64,000 nt of DNA from Aurifilum marmelostoma (GCA_027559495.1 JAMXSV010000018.1:1-64000); one strand, 5' to 3'. Shown: positions 49,314 through 62,210, numbered from the stretch's first letter. The notes: a model not told the origin generated them from the letters alone. Made by a program: numbers and translations.

Positions 49314-49902
49314 TCGCAGGACAGTAGTTTCTTCGACAGCCCGTGATTCTGCTGGCCACTGTGAGGCCATGATGTTTGGTTGTGTTGCCAAATGCGATGA
49401 GATTTCGGGTGGATGAAAGGATGAAAGGTTCATCTTCTCGCCTGAACGGGTCCGAAAGGAACTCTGGGAGCTGCCTAGGAGTGGGGTATACGTACTGTAC
49501 CGTCAAATCTTTGTATGCAGCAGTCCAGCGATAACATGGGAGGGTAAGCTGGAACCTCAGCTTATGGGCACGCACCTCAGATCCACAGGAAGAGCTGGAC
49601 CAGTCGTTGTATGCATAGCGGATCCAAGACTGACCCATGATCACGCTAGTCCTTTGTATACTTGATGTTATTGGAGGCTATGCTAGGCTGTCTGCTGGCG
49701 AAAACAGAAAGTTCTGTAGCGGGCTGGCTATCTGTCGCTGGAGTGTGGCTTAGCCCCTCCGCACCATCATAATTCAGCTACCTGCCAGTTTAATCCTTCG
49801 ACCTGCTATTTTCTCAAAAATTTCGCAAACCTCATGTCTTGGAGAGGACCCTGATCCGCGCGACCATCTACTGTTTTCATGCGCTTGACCATACCATCAG
49901 CC
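49314..49902. other. Divergent intergenic region between the cullin-SKP1 and NACHT genes
   Basis: About 590 bp separate the two start codons. A 113-codon minus-strand ORF (49303-49644) covers part of it but has no motif. It is likely a shared promoter region. Confidence 0.45.
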
Positions 49903-52900
49903 ATGGATCCATTATCTGCTATCGGCTCCGCCGCGGTAGTCTTGCAATTTATCCAGCATGCTGGCAAAGCCTGCCATCTCGTCAGCAGCTTCTGCGAAGG
50001 GAATTATAGGGACTTTGAGGAGGGTCAGTTTCACGAGCTGACACGGCACTTCACCAAATTCTCGACCACTTTCACAGTCCAACATCAACAGGCTAAGTTA
50101 AGCCCACGGTCTTCTTCTCTAAATCACGAGGTGAGTGAGTAACCTCAGCGTGGTGTAATACTGTATGATTCACAAAAACGACGTCTGATGACCCGAATAC
50201 ACAATTCCAGGCGCAGCTAGATCGCTTAGTTGAAAAGTGTCAAGTTGACTCGAGGTTTCTAAAAAATACGCTATACAATATAGCTATGGATCATGTGATC
50301 AAAGACGTCAACGCCTTCCTCGTTGTGAGGGCTGGAAAGGTCAGAGAATTCTGGAAGCAGGCTGAAATCGACCGCCTGCTCGCCAGACTCCATGATCATG
50401 AGAGGAAGCTTGTCAAGGTCATCCTGGACTGCATCTCGACCCGTCTGAGCGCCGTGGACCTCGAAAATAGCATTGCAGTCGGGAGTGGGTATCGCAACCA
50501 TGGCAAGGTCGTGGAGATCTTGACGGTCGTCAGGAACATTCTTGAGCCAACCAGGAGTGCTAATAACGAGCAAGCGGTATTGCAGCAAGGGATCAGATTG
50601 CCAATAACCAGCAACAATGATGTTGCTTCCAGCCACGAGCAATACGAGACTGCGCTGGCTGCCGTGGTGACATTTCAGAACGGGGAAACCAAGTTCCTGA
50701 CAAGGGCAGGTATTAGTACCCACCGTCACCCTGGTGAGCAGCAGCAGTTGATCGTGACTCTACAGGACAAGAAGGATCCTGTCGCTGCGATTGATGATTT
50801 CAGACCTATACAGGATCTGGTGCTCGACAGCCTATATTTTCGCCAATGCCATGAACGTTTACAAACGGTCAGGGCTGCCCATAACGAGACATATGAGTGG
50901 ATCTTCTGTCCGCCTGAAGCCGACAAGCCTTGGGCACCGTTTGTCGAGTGGCTCGAACACGGCAGAGGCTGCTATTATATCAGCGGCAAGCCCGGCTCCG
51001 GAAAGTCAACGCTGATAAAGTTCGTGGCCTCTCACGAGCGCACCAAATCTGCTCTCGAGAAATGGACTGCTGGTACCCCCGTTCGAGCCTCATTCTTCTT
51101 CTGGAATCTGGGCTCGCCTCTGCAGAAGTCGTCAGACGGCCTGCTACGTGGGCTTCTCAGTGACCTCCTTACTCAACAACGGAGCCTCATATCCGTGGTC
51201 ATGCCAGACCTCTGGCAGAGGGCCGCGCATCGTCGTGCAGCCGGCTTCGGTCTCGATAACTTTTCCCTGGAAGAACTGAAGCGATGGATTCGGAAGCTTT
51301 TAGCCCAAGAAACCACATCTCTGAAATTCTTCATCATTATAGATGGCATTGACGAGTTTGAGGGTGATCATGACGACCTGGTGGAGCTGATCAGTGATGT
51401 TGTCAAGAACAAAAATGTCAAGGTCCTCCTCTCCAGCCGGCCTACCGCGCTTTCTGAAGAATCGTTCAGAAGCTGCCCGATGTTGCGGCTGCAGGATCTC
51501 ACCAGAGGTGACATACAGAAGTATGCAGGAGATCACTTGTCTGGAAAACTCAGGCAAAAGCACGGAGTCCAGTGGGCAGCCCTGATCGATGAGATTACTG
51601 ACAGGTCGCACGGCGTCTTCCTTTGGGTCGTACTGGTCGTTCGGTCGCTGAGAGAAGGGCTCATAAATGGAGATTCCATCAAGGAAATGGGTGATCGGCT
51701 GGATGAGCTGCCGAGGGACCTCAAAGATCTGTATGACCACATGATCCGCAACCTTTCGCACAGGTACCAGCAACAGGGGTCTGAAATCTTTCAGCTCCTG
51801 CTCAAGGCCCAACAGGTGCAGTCTTCGGCTGGGTACCCCCTGGTTATTCAGCTGTCATTCTGCGACGACGACCCAGAGCAAATCGTATCTTTGCCTCTGG
51901 GACCTCTCGACACCGATTATCATAACGACAAATGCGAACAATTTAGCAACCGCATCCGTAGCCGGAGTCGTGGGCTCATCGAGAGCCGCGAGTGGGAAAC
52001 CAACCGCATCAGTGGTATCACCCAGACAATCGTCTCCTCTCATTATGTGGACTTCATCCATCGCACTGTGGTCGAATTTCTCCGTCTACCCGAGGTTTGG
52101 GAGGCGTTGATCAGTCTCACGGTCACCAGTCAAGGAACCAAATACGACCCCTGTCCAGAGCTGTTCCGATCCTGTGTTTTCATGTGCAAAATTCTCCCGA
52201 CGCCCAGAGGAATCGATACTGAAGTAAGCACCCTTTGGCACATGGTGGACAGAGCACTCGTCTACGCTTCCATGGCGGAAGATTCTGGAAATCCGGTACC
52301 GCCCGAGCACCTCAACGAGCTCGATTCTGTGCTCAAGAGGCACTGGGTTGACATCATGAAGTGCTTCTCCCGGAAGGGATCTTGTGATATGGATGGCCAC
52401 TGGGTCCAAGGCTATACAGTCGACCCGCAGCGACAGCATATCCTCAGCCCGGAAAATTTCGCTTCGGTAGCCTTATTTCACGGACTTGAACATTACTTTG
52501 TCAGCCAGCTTTCTGACCCGGCCAGCGTTGCCATGATGGACACTACAAGGATCCTGTTTGACGCCTTGCGATATGTTGGTCCTCCGCCATGGGACACGAA
52601 AGCTGTCGAGTTCAACGGGAGTCTCACCATTGAAGCAGCGATGTTCCAGGATCGAGAGGTTGTGTTACGGCCGCGGTGGGTAAACATAGCCATCCTTCTG
52701 CTAGGTGCTGAAGGCACAGATCCCAATAAGGTAATCGAAGGAACCACCAGTGCATGGAGTCTCATGCTCTCGTACATAGCGGCAGCGTCAGAGACGCAGC
52801 GTGCTAAGCAGAGCTTTCATCGCGACTTGGGACCTGAGGGGTTCGCCAACCTCTTTGCTAAACTCCTGGACGAGTTCATCAAGCAGGGTTCAGATCTGAA

Positions 52901-53099
52901 TTACTGCACGGCGATTGGGGCGCAGCCGGCATGGAGACTCGTTGAGCAGCTGTTCTCGGAAGAGAGTAGCTCGTCGCAGTCTCTGTACCCGTGGGCCCGT
53001 CAACCAGTGTTGCCGATAAATACTGAGGTCGTAATGATGCGGAATTATTTTAACTTTCTTTTGGAGGAAAAAGTAAAAGACAGACGTGTAAAGTCTTGA
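49903..53099 (+). CDS. NACHT-domain STAND (NLR-like) protein
   Basis: Two exons, 49903-50130 and 50211-53099, joined in phase 0 by an 80-bp intron, give 1038 residues. The start MDPLSAIGSAAVVLQFIQ is the usual beginning of fungal NLR-like proteins, so I prefer 49903 over the in-frame ATG at 49879. The nucleotide-binding module has Walker A GKPGSGKST (about 335-343), Walker B FFIIIDGIDEFEG (about 449-461) and the sensor-like VLLSSRP. No WD40, ankyrin or TPR repeats are seen in the C-terminal 350 residues. The N-terminal 300 residues form a helical, undefined effector-like domain. Such proteins act in the cytoplasm in non-self recognition or programmed cell death; that role is inferred from the family only. 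Confidence 0.88.
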
Positions 53100-53260
53100 G
53101 AACCTCAGTCTGCTATGGTCAAACGCTTTAGCAAACCAATAAACAGGTCATTATACTATTTTCATCAGAGCCAAAAATGGTAACAAGACTCATATACATT
53201 AGCGGCTAATTGGTGCATCAAACTCGGTGGTGTCCCAGGCTTCATTGTCCGGTTAGAAAG

Positions 53261-55197
53261 TCATCTCATCTTCTTTACCATGACCTTCACATGGTCTGCG
53301 TTTCTGCAGGTCCCGTAATCCCGCCACTTCATAGTCATCTCGTCCGTGTTGAACAGTTCCAGATCCATCAAGCCGAAGAAATTAGAGAGACATGTGTAGA
53401 GTTCAAGGTACGCAATACTATGTAATGTCTTGGATCAGCCATGGTCATGATGTAGCAGGCACAGCTTGAAAGTCTTACTTGAACCCTATACATGACCGCG
53501 GGCCTTTTGAGAAGGGAACATGCCATTTCTCCAGCATGCCCGGCTCGGGTCCCAGCCATCTCTCAGGGATGAAGCTGGTAGGATCCGTGTAGATATCGCT
53601 GTTGTAGTGGATCAAACGTGGGCATACAGAGACTATCGACTAATTAAAACAATCAGTCGAGGGAAGGAGGGGCGGGGGGTTCTTCAACCAGGTAATGGCA
53701 GACCTTGGGCGGGATGAACGTGCCTCCCACATAGGCGCCACCCTCAGGAACAACTCGAGGCAGGTTTCCGGGGATAGGACTCGACACTCTCAGAGATTCC
53801 TTGATCACAGCTGTCTGTATAGAGGATGAGTTCATCAAGCTTTGGACAGGAGACAAATATGGCTGCTCACGAGATAGGGTAGGTTGCGGACGTCGTGGTA
53901 TTCCAGCATTCCCTTTGCATTTCTTGGTACATTATCAAGTTCTCCACGAAGTTTTTTGAGTTTATCTGGGTGGCTCAAAAGATAATATGTAGAACAGCTT
54001 AAGGTATAGCTGGTCGTGTCTGTGCCGGCGAAGCAGAAGATGAAAGCCTCATCGATCAAACTCTCGTGCGTAGGAACCTTGGAACCTTTCGCCGCACTTG
54101 GCCGAAGCAAAAGGTCAAAAATGGTATGCCGGCCATCTTCAGCGCTGTAGACTCCCAGCAAATGCCGATCAGTTACTTCCTGAATCCATTTCTCGCAATC
54201 CTAGATCGGCATGTCAGAGTCTTGTCCCAAGTATTCGAGGTCCGGGTAGAAGAAGGCTTACGAGTCGGAACTGAACATAACCTTTGGCGACGAAATTTGC
54301 CCAGCTAAGGGGCAATTTCAAGGCAATGCGGTTCAGGATAGGCAAGTGCTTCATTGTCTGAACCCGGTCGGAGAAAGTATCCATGCTAGCCAGAAACGGC
54401 GGATTTGGGTCGTCAGACTCGATCAAGTTCATGCTCTTGTTGAAGAGGACTCGGGTGATTGTGTCGACCTCGACGCTTCGCGTCAGTATATTCTCAATCT
54501 ACATGTAGGAATGACGTCTCACCGTGACGCAGCGGTAAGCCTGCTGGATATCCCAGGGCGTGCCCGTTTGCAAAGCTTCTTGGGCTCTGCGTAAACCCTT
54601 CTCCACAATCTCAGAGACGAAGGGTGCCAATTTCTCGATCTTCTGCTTTGCGAAAATGCTTTTGATAATGTCATATCGTTCCTTATGCTCAGCAGGATTG
54701 GTAAACATGAGCAGCGAGTGCTTTACGCCAAACGTCTCGTAAAAGCCAGGGTCTTTGAGGTATCTTGTGCCGTAGCCATATACTCTTGTACATAAATTAG
54801 CCACAACGACGTGCATATCTCAGTGGAGCTCACACTTACTCCTGGTAGTACGTCAAGTCCTTTACATGAACGTGATTAGGGGCAATTCTCACGACAGGAC
54901 CTTCGTTGGGGTCAGAACATGAATAGAACTAATCAACCAGGGACATCGAAACGGCCGCTGCGTACCATATTTTTCATGAAGCTTGGGGTAGTCTTTGACA
55001 TAATTGCCATCAAGAACAACATCTTGATAGAATTCATACCACCCGGTAACGGCAGCCAAGCGAGGGCCGGGAATCTTGCAAAGTCGATGAGACCATAACC
55101 TCCAAGCAATCCCACCAAGGACGTAGATGACGAGCAGAATGCCAGCTCTCGCCGCCAAGGCCATGCAGTCGTTCCTCAAAGTAAGCATTATGGCCAT
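53261..55197 (-). CDS. Cytochrome P450 monooxygenase of the terpene cluster
   Basis: Eight exons (55197-54966, 54900-54840, 54784-54523, 54468-54262, 54200-53871, 53814-53704, 53639-53479, 53417-53261) give 506 residues, all phases consistent. The N-terminus has an ER anchor (ILLVIYVLGGIAWRLW) and the hinge IPGPRLAAVTGWYEFYQD. The family blocks GPVVRIAPNHVHV, AGTDTTS (I-helix), LPYLTAVIKESLR (ExxR, across an intron), PERW and FSKGPRSCIG (haem cysteine) follow. This is the trichodiene-oxygenase/O-methylsterigmatocystin-like fungal class by general pattern. Its start faces the terpene synthase start across 985 bp, so both are probably co-regulated and it most likely oxidises the sesquiterpene product. 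A TATA-like tataattata lies near 55257-55268, about 60 bp before the ATG. Confidence 0.9.
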
Positions 55198-56182
55198 GAC
55201 TTATGAAAGCTACGAGGAGTTACCACTCCCGGCGTATTGAAAATAGTGACAGTCTGTATATAATTATAGCAAACGGTTGGTGGGGCTCGCACATAACTCG
55301 AGGTCAAGAGGGATTGTGCGTGTGCGCTCGTGTTTATGGATGTGCGTAGAACCAGAAGCAGGCGGGTCCTAGAGGGTTAAAGTGCCTCAAAATTCAAATC
55401 AGGTGCAGAACCAATCTATCTCGGAAAAGCCTAGTCGTAGTTGAGGTGAATACTCTTTGCTCGGCTATGGTAACCGCTGCAGCCAAGTGCAGCTTGCGCC
55501 AATGGTGATTCCACGTTCTCGCAAGAAGCCTCATATCAAAATGTCCTTTTGTTCATCCTACCAGACCCACTACTGCAATCCTTCTGCAGGAACCCCGCGT
55601 ATCACCTCTAGTGTGCGGAATCATTTCCATATACGTATTGAGTACGAGATCCTCGCACTACAGTGCTGAGGGATATCGGAAGATGAGTCAACAGCAGATG
55701 AGTATTTTGCTCTCAGCTAAGTTGATTTGTAGACCGCTAATGCAGAATGCAGATGCATTTGGGGCCATGGAGTGTAACGTAGAGATGACGTGTAATTATG
55801 TGACGAGGTACGAGATAAGCAAGTATAGAGCATGTGGACAATGCCATGGCCCACTATCGACCAAAAGTCCTTCAGCTAAAACAAAGAGAAATAAATGTTG
55901 TGGCCCGAATGGATTTCCCTTTATCATGTTCTCTATCTTCCTTTCGATCAGAATAAGGAATAGAGTCATTCTTTTCTCTGCATTGGTCTCCCTGGCTACC
56001 CGGAATGGGATATTCACTTGCTGATTCAGTCCAGATCTGTTATTGGTATATGAGCCCAAGGCTTGTCATCTCAATTTCGCGCCGCTGACTGTCATTGCGA
56101 CAAGTCTCGTGAGCTCTTTACACAATCTTGCCACTTACCTCACAAGTTTCTGAACGAGAAGCATCAGACGCCCGAGACCGCT
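55198..56182. promoter_or_regulatory. Divergent promoter region of P450 and terpene synthase
   Basis: 985 bp between the two start codons. A TATA-like element lies at 55257-55268 on the P450 side. I found no convincing CGG-CCG binding palindrome by eye. ORFs inside (55611-56024) lack motifs. Confidence 0.5.
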
Positions 56183-57769
56183 ATGGGCCGACCAGTGCTT
56201 GAGACGACACAACTGGCAGCGTCTCATGCTGCGTGTGAGATGAAGTCTGTGTATCTTCCTGACATGTTTGCGTCTATCATGTCGGTTGACCCGCCGGTGA
56301 ACAAACATCATGACAAGGTCAAACAGGAGGCCGAGGAATGGATCGTTAGGTAATGTGGCTATCTTGGAGCATACTAGACATTCATAATACTTACAAACCA
56401 TGCACTATCTAACAGGACGCTGAGACTCCGAGGGGAAGAAGCGAAAAAAGATCCCCAAGATGGGCTTTGCGTATTTGGCATCCATCTGGGTTTCGGATGC
56501 CGACTATGAAGCGCTCCGCATGGTGGTGGACTGGTTGTATTGGGTATTCTTTTTTGATGACCGCAAGTCAAGCCGATAGGTCTGATTCTCGTAGGATAAA
56601 GAAATTTGGCTCAACATTGAGTGAACAGAATTCGACGAAGGCCATCTTAAAGACGACCCCAGGAGGGCCGAAGAGGAGATCGATGCTGTCTTGGCCATCA
56701 TGGCTGATGACCGGTCATTCATTCCAGCTGAGGAGAACCCTCTGAGACACATCTTCCAATCAACGTGGACACGTTTTCAGAAGGTATAGTCTAGGTCTAG
56801 TCTATATTCCTACAATCACACTCAAAGTGCTCGTACTCACAAATTTGTACTCAGAGAACGTCCACAGGTATCATGACACGCTTACCGGACCATTTGTTTG
56901 CCCTTGCTGATCCTTTCTTTAGCCCTTCAAGTAAGATGGAGAAAATCACTTGCAGAATTTTGTGACGGCCTCCTCGGCCAGGTCATGGCTGTGCACGACC
57001 ACCGGATGCTAAATATGGACGAATATATGGCATTTCGTCGTCTGTCGATTGGTGCATTCCCGTGTCATGAGCTCGTAGAGTATGGTCTTATATCCCCGTA
57101 ACCCTTTCAAGACTGACCTAGCCCTAGATATGCCCACGGTTTTGAGATTCCACAAATGGTGGTTGACAACGATGCCATCAACATTTGCCGCACTATCTCG
57201 GTTGATTTTGTCTGGCTGTAAGTTCATATCTGAATCGAAGTCGCTTGAGTGATATTAGTTAATCTGATAGTGACGTGTAGCCACAATGACGTTCTATCAT
57301 ATCGGAAAGATTTGGTAATAAATCAAGACAAAAATACTTAGTATGAAGCAGGTTTTGGGACCTTACACTAATTCTTGCGCTGTGCACAGGTGCAAGGCGT
57401 TGAGCACAATATCATCCGCGTTCTTAGAAAGCAGAACTTGTCTGAACAACAAGCCATTGACGAAATTGGGCAGATGTTAGATGAGCGCAATAGGAATTGG
57501 TACCGGGCCTTGGCGCAAATGCCAATCTGGGGCGAGAAGATAGACAGAGATGTGCTGAAGTACGTCTGGGGCTGCCAGGCTATCGCACTGGGAAATTTGC
57601 ACTGGAGGCAAGTCTCAAGCCACAACAACTACCGAGTCTTGGAAGAAGCGAAGTCACGCTGTAACACATGCTAACCACATAGAACTCCAGCTACATGACT
57701 GGACGGTACTTGGGGTCTGAGGGTGAACGGGTTCGCGCAACGCGCATCATGACCATTCCCAATCTCTAA
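56183..57769 (+). CDS. Class I sesquiterpene synthase, with a one-base frameshift in exon 2
   Basis: Nine exons: 56183-56349, 56416-56562, 56629-56783, 56855-56867 (13-nt microexon), 56923-57079, 57128-57217, 57281-57314, 57390-57607, 57691-57769. With one base removed from the A6 run at about 56447-56452 the product is 352 residues, normal for fungal sesquiterpene synthases. It opens with YLPDMFASIMSVDPPVNKHH, then FAYLASIWVSDADYEALR and VDWLYWVFFFDDQFDEGHL with the DDxxD metal motif. The second metal motif is NDVLSYRKD (NSE/DTE type), and the C-terminus is WSYMTGRYLGSEG then RVRATRIM. It would ionise farnesyl diphosphate; the product cannot be named. Two introns (56563-56628 and 57608-57690) begin GCAAGT and end AG. 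As given, the frame is broken after residue about 66, so the gene is inactive unless the extra A is a sequencing error. Confidence 0.85.
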
Positions 57770-57992
57770 GCATCAAAACATAAGATGATGAGGTCCTCTA
57801 GTCTATACGTCGAGATTTTCATCGAGTCTGTCTGCGAAGATCCTTCCCCCTCTCTATTGACTGATTGCACAAGTTTTTAACATGCAGACTTGTGGAGCAA
57901 ACCAAACGTGGTGCTGAACAAAGAACACAACGCGTGGCAGTCGATGAGGGCCCCTCTGAAGAGGAAAAGAATACACATTTCCTCATAGTTGT

Positions 57993-59830
57993 TTACAATT
58001 TAAACTTTTCCATCTTCCGCAAGCGCTTCCCAAAGCGATTAAAGATGATCGGCAATGGGATCATGATAATACACAGGAAACCCAGCAGGGAATTGCCCCA
58101 GCCTAAACCCAGTGAGTTGTACATTGGTGTTCCGGCGAGGGGCAAGAGAGCGCCCACCAGACTGCGCATCTCGGTATTGGCAGCCATGGCCGAAGCTGCA
58201 TACATTGGATAGCAATCGACAAGATATCTGTGAAGGATCTGAATGAGCACAGAGTGTTCCAGTTGTTGATGGGAGTTCGGCTGAATTTCTTTTGGAGAAG
58301 GAGCGGGGCCCCCGGGGGGGGCGGGGCAAGTTGAGTCTAAAGTCACTTACGTATTGACAGGAAGGAAAAGACCCATTATGCCGATGCCGAAAGGGATCAG
58401 GCTCAGGATAGCAGCCATCCAGTGAACCTTATATTCGGTGCACCAGCCGTACCAGAAGAAAGTGATGGGCAGCAACCAGGAGAACCAGATGGCTATCCAA
58501 AGTCTCATCTCTGGTTCGAATTCACCGTCGTTTTTCTGGGCGAGTCGGATGACAGATTTGTCAGAGTAGAAGGTGATGATGAGCCAACCCATGGTTGTAC
58601 CGCTTCCCAGGCCCAGATAGACGAGACCAGTCAGGCCAATGTCGAAACCGTATGTATCCTCAAAGACAGAAGGAATTGTTGTGAAGAGAAGATAGAGGGT
58701 GCCGTATGTGAAGGACATGTAAAGACTCAAGAGGAAGACGATGGGGGACAGAAACAACATCTTGATGGGTCGAACGAGACCATTAAACAAGATCTGGCCC
58801 CTGGAGGACTTGTGAGCCTCAGCAGTGTCGTAGCAACTCCTCAGGTCATCTCGACCAAGTTCCTTCTTCAGCCGGTTGACCTTCTTTTGGATGAGAACGC
58901 GATGACTTGTTTCTCTGTTGAGGATCTCGATCAGGGTCGACAGGAGGACTCCGACGATGAGAACGATCCAGAAATCCCATCTCCACCCTAAGGTTTCGGC
59001 AACAAAGCCTCCTATGAGCGGTCCGATGGTGGGGCCTGTGTTGCTTGTCAACACTTGCCATCAGAACAAGTGGTAGATTCATAACTCAATTCATGTCCTG
59101 GCGGTGGTACCAAGGGTGCAAGGAGAAGAAGCACAACACCAAATATAAACCACTCACCGAAGAGAGGACCGATAACCCACATTCCCATGGCGAAACCTCT
59201 CTCCTCTGGACGAAACATGTCTGCGATGACACCACCGCCAAGGGTCAGGCAGCCTGAGCCACCAACACCCGTGAAGAAGCGGAAGACGATGAGGGCGGTG
59301 ATATTGGGTGCCAGGGCGCAGCCGATCTGCCAGCAGCAAAAGAAGACATTTGCTGCTGTCAAGACTGGTCGTCTCCCGTAGATCTCAGACAGTGGCGCCA
59401 GGAACATGGGCCCAATCACGTAGCCAAGCAGATAGATGCTGACCGTCATTGCGCCCACAATGGCATTAGACTCGTCAAATTCGACCATCAGGCTCGAGAT
59501 GCCGGGCGACAGGATGGACGAGGCAAAGGGTGTCACCAGGGTGATACCCGAGAGCAGAGCCACGAGCAGCCACTTTTTGAATTGTGGAAAGTTGAGTGGC
59601 ATATCTGGGTCATCCTGCCCATCCCAGCCCACGATACCGGTGTCGAGATCTGTTTCGGGGATGGGTTCACGTTTGAGACCCTCGCCCTTGTCGCCTTTTC
59701 GACTCACCCGGCTGAAAACTCGTGATACCTTGGAACGAAGGGTGTTCTGGCTCTCGATCCTCCGGATGCTCTCAATATCAGCGACCTGTGGGATGGGTAG
59801 GAAGGGTTCCCCCCGAAAAGTTAGCTCCAT
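57993..59830 (-). CDS. MFS transporter, DHA1-type multidrug exporter
   Basis: Three exons (59830-59158, 59035-58351, 58227-57993) with introns of 122 and 123 bp give 530 residues. A long acidic, cytosolic N-terminus (DDPDMPLNFPQFKKW) precedes 12 membrane segments. Motif A-like APLSEIYGRRPVL, GGGVIADMFRPEERG, and GPLFGPTIGPLIGGF then LGWRWDFW (made across intron 1) mark the drug:H+ antiporter family related to yeast Tpo1/Flr-type exporters. The last exon ends in two helices and KRLRKMEKFKL. Upstream, 60187-59843 encodes an acidic, disordered frame (MMMDETDKENRIEDAPG...) ending just before this start. It may be the true N-terminus joined by a very short 42-bp intron, or a 5' leader. By position it probably exports the terpene product. 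Confidence 0.88.
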
Positions 59831-62210
59831 CGCTTTCCAACTTCAGGAGGAGCGTACGCGTTGTCGTCTCCTTGGAGAACACACTCTACTCAGCTGGCGG
59901 TCGAGGTCGTGGCCAGACACTATCTCCTCTGCCTCTTCGTGCTCAAGATCCGGCTCGCCGTGGTCTGTGTGATCCGAGTTGTATCCACCATCGTCCCTGT
60001 CGTAGGCCTTCTTCTTTTCTGGATCGTGAGCGATATTTTGCTGCTGAAGCGGGCTTCGTGCTGATGCCAGCGGCGCGATCTTCTCGTATTCGACCTCAGT
60101 GCTAGTTGACCCAGTGGGTGACTGAGTGCCAGGTGCTCCAGGAGCGTCCTCTATCCGGTTCTCCTTGTCTGTCTCATCCATCATCACCTTGCTGCTGTTG
60201 CTGATTCGCTGCCTATCGTCTGTATCATTTATGTTTGTTGATATTTCGGTGTTAGGGCTGAGTAGCTAATGAAGATCGTACCTCAGGATGAAAAGTTGTA
60301 CGAAATTTTGATTCAATCAAAGAAGAAAAGAAGAAAGAAAAAGACAGGGCGGGTGGGACGGGGTAAAGAGGAAGATGATGATGAGATCGAGAGTTGACAG
60401 GCAGACAGTGATTTCACAACAAACTGCTGGGGAATTCGCTTGTCTCAATCAAGTAAGAGGGAGAGTGAGGGAGAGACTGGATGTGTGCGCGCGCGGAAAA
60501 GCCAGAGAGTGAGACACTACTGCACAGTCATTGGATCTACAAAGCCCAAGGCACAGCAGCCACACCATTTGCAGCAGCAGATGTAAGCCGCGAGACCAAC
60601 AAGCGAAGACGTAGTGGATCGGCAGGCTCGAGTTCCAGCCAAGCTGTGCCTAAGGGCGCTCAGGAAGAGAGCTATATTACTAATTAGGATGGCCGGGGAC
60701 AATTAATCCCTACCTACGGACGTACAGTGGCTCAAAAGCCTGCCCCTTTTCCCATTGCGTTGCCCACCACACGGCGGATATAACGGGTTTAAAAGGGGCC
60801 GCAGCTGAGGTATCCAAGCCCTGTAAGCTGCGGCGCCTTACATCGTTTCCCGGGCACCCCCCTGGTGGAGGCTTCGTAGTCCGTTCTTACACCTTTTTGG
60901 AGGAGAGTTTGACCTGCTGCCCATACACACACACACCTTGCAACCCGGCATCGGCCATCGATTGAAGCGCCGAACCGCGACAGGGGAAAGGGCGGGCAGG
61001 AAGCTGGGCACCGCTTTTACTCCGCCGAATTCACTGCGGATCGGTAAGCTTCTACATAGTGCTGATGTAGACTGCTGTTTTCGTTGCGCTCTCGGCCATG
61101 TCCTTCATTTCAGCTGCTCTTATCCTCTGTTTTGCAATGACATGATCATATCCAGCCTCTCTTATACAATGTCAGGACAAAAAGAAATGGAAAAAAAAAA
61201 TGAATGAATGAAAAATCAAGGGACCTCTAGGCAATCCATCTCGTGGATGTCGCCAAGGCGGGCTAATATCGGTATCCGCCTCCTCGTCGTCCTCGTAGTC
61301 CCCAGCAACAAGGGCCTCGTCACCATCTAGATCTCTGGGCCAGGTATCTGTAGCGGGTCTTCAGCTACTTATACTACTCATGTACGTGCAGGACAATATA
61401 ACAGTACCTACGATAAGTAGGATGCTCGCTGCCTTGCTCATCCTCTTTCTCATCTCGTCACTTTCTTACGCCGGCCGGCTCGGCTGAGCACCCACCTAAC
61501 CATGGTAGTCCTCTTGGTTTCCTTTTACTCTAACGTCAAGACCGCTGACCGATTGAGGCCCTCGTGAGTATCCTTCTATGTCATCTTGGGTGCTGTTTCG
61601 TACAATACTTCGGAAGTATTTAGTATACAAAGTGATTATTTATCTGCCCCGGTCAACCCTAGCTTTGTTGGCCAAGTGATGATATACTTTTACCTCACGC
61701 AGCAATGATATGCTGAAAGAAGAATAGGATATTCACTTAGTTGGCATAAATTGTTGTTGGGTAGTTGAGAGCAAATGTTAACAATGATATGTTAAGTCTT
61801 GCAGCCTCGGTAAGGGTATAGGCTGGCCGCTGGCAGCGGCCCGCATCCTCCTCTCATCTGCACTGATCAGCACCCATCGCCCCAACTTTCTGCACAACCA
61901 ATTGCCGCTGTGTCTCCTCAGCAAGGGGTTCGTCACCGCCCACCAGTGCAGCCCGGAGCAGCATTGAAAGGCCCAGCAATGCCGCCTGTCCCCACTCTAC
62001 ACGTTGCTCTCTTGTGCGTCTCAAGTACATAATTGGTTCAGGTATCGGCATGGGCATGCACGACAAGACAGGGAGACAAGGAAAAGAAACCTAGAGAGGG
62101 AGGGAAAGGGAAAAAAAAGGACTCGCTGATGAACACCGACTACAGCTTGCATAATAGCATCTCAGGCACTTCTCTCTCCTCTCCCTCACGCATACTTACA
62201 ACATAGCAAA
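59831..62210. other. Intergenic region between transporter and regulator
   Basis: 59843-60187 (minus) may be the transporter's first exon. 60300-60480 is purine-rich leader-like sequence. An A-rich run lies at 61190-61200. The ORFs at 60481-60687, 60938-61207 and 61854-62066 show no motif. 62090-62210 is a purine/pyrimidine-rich leader before the regulator start. Confidence 0.45.

Noticed and set aside
49303..49644. 113-codon minus-strand ORF upstream of the fusion gene
   Set aside because: It overlaps the first exon of the fusion in another frame and shows no family motif.
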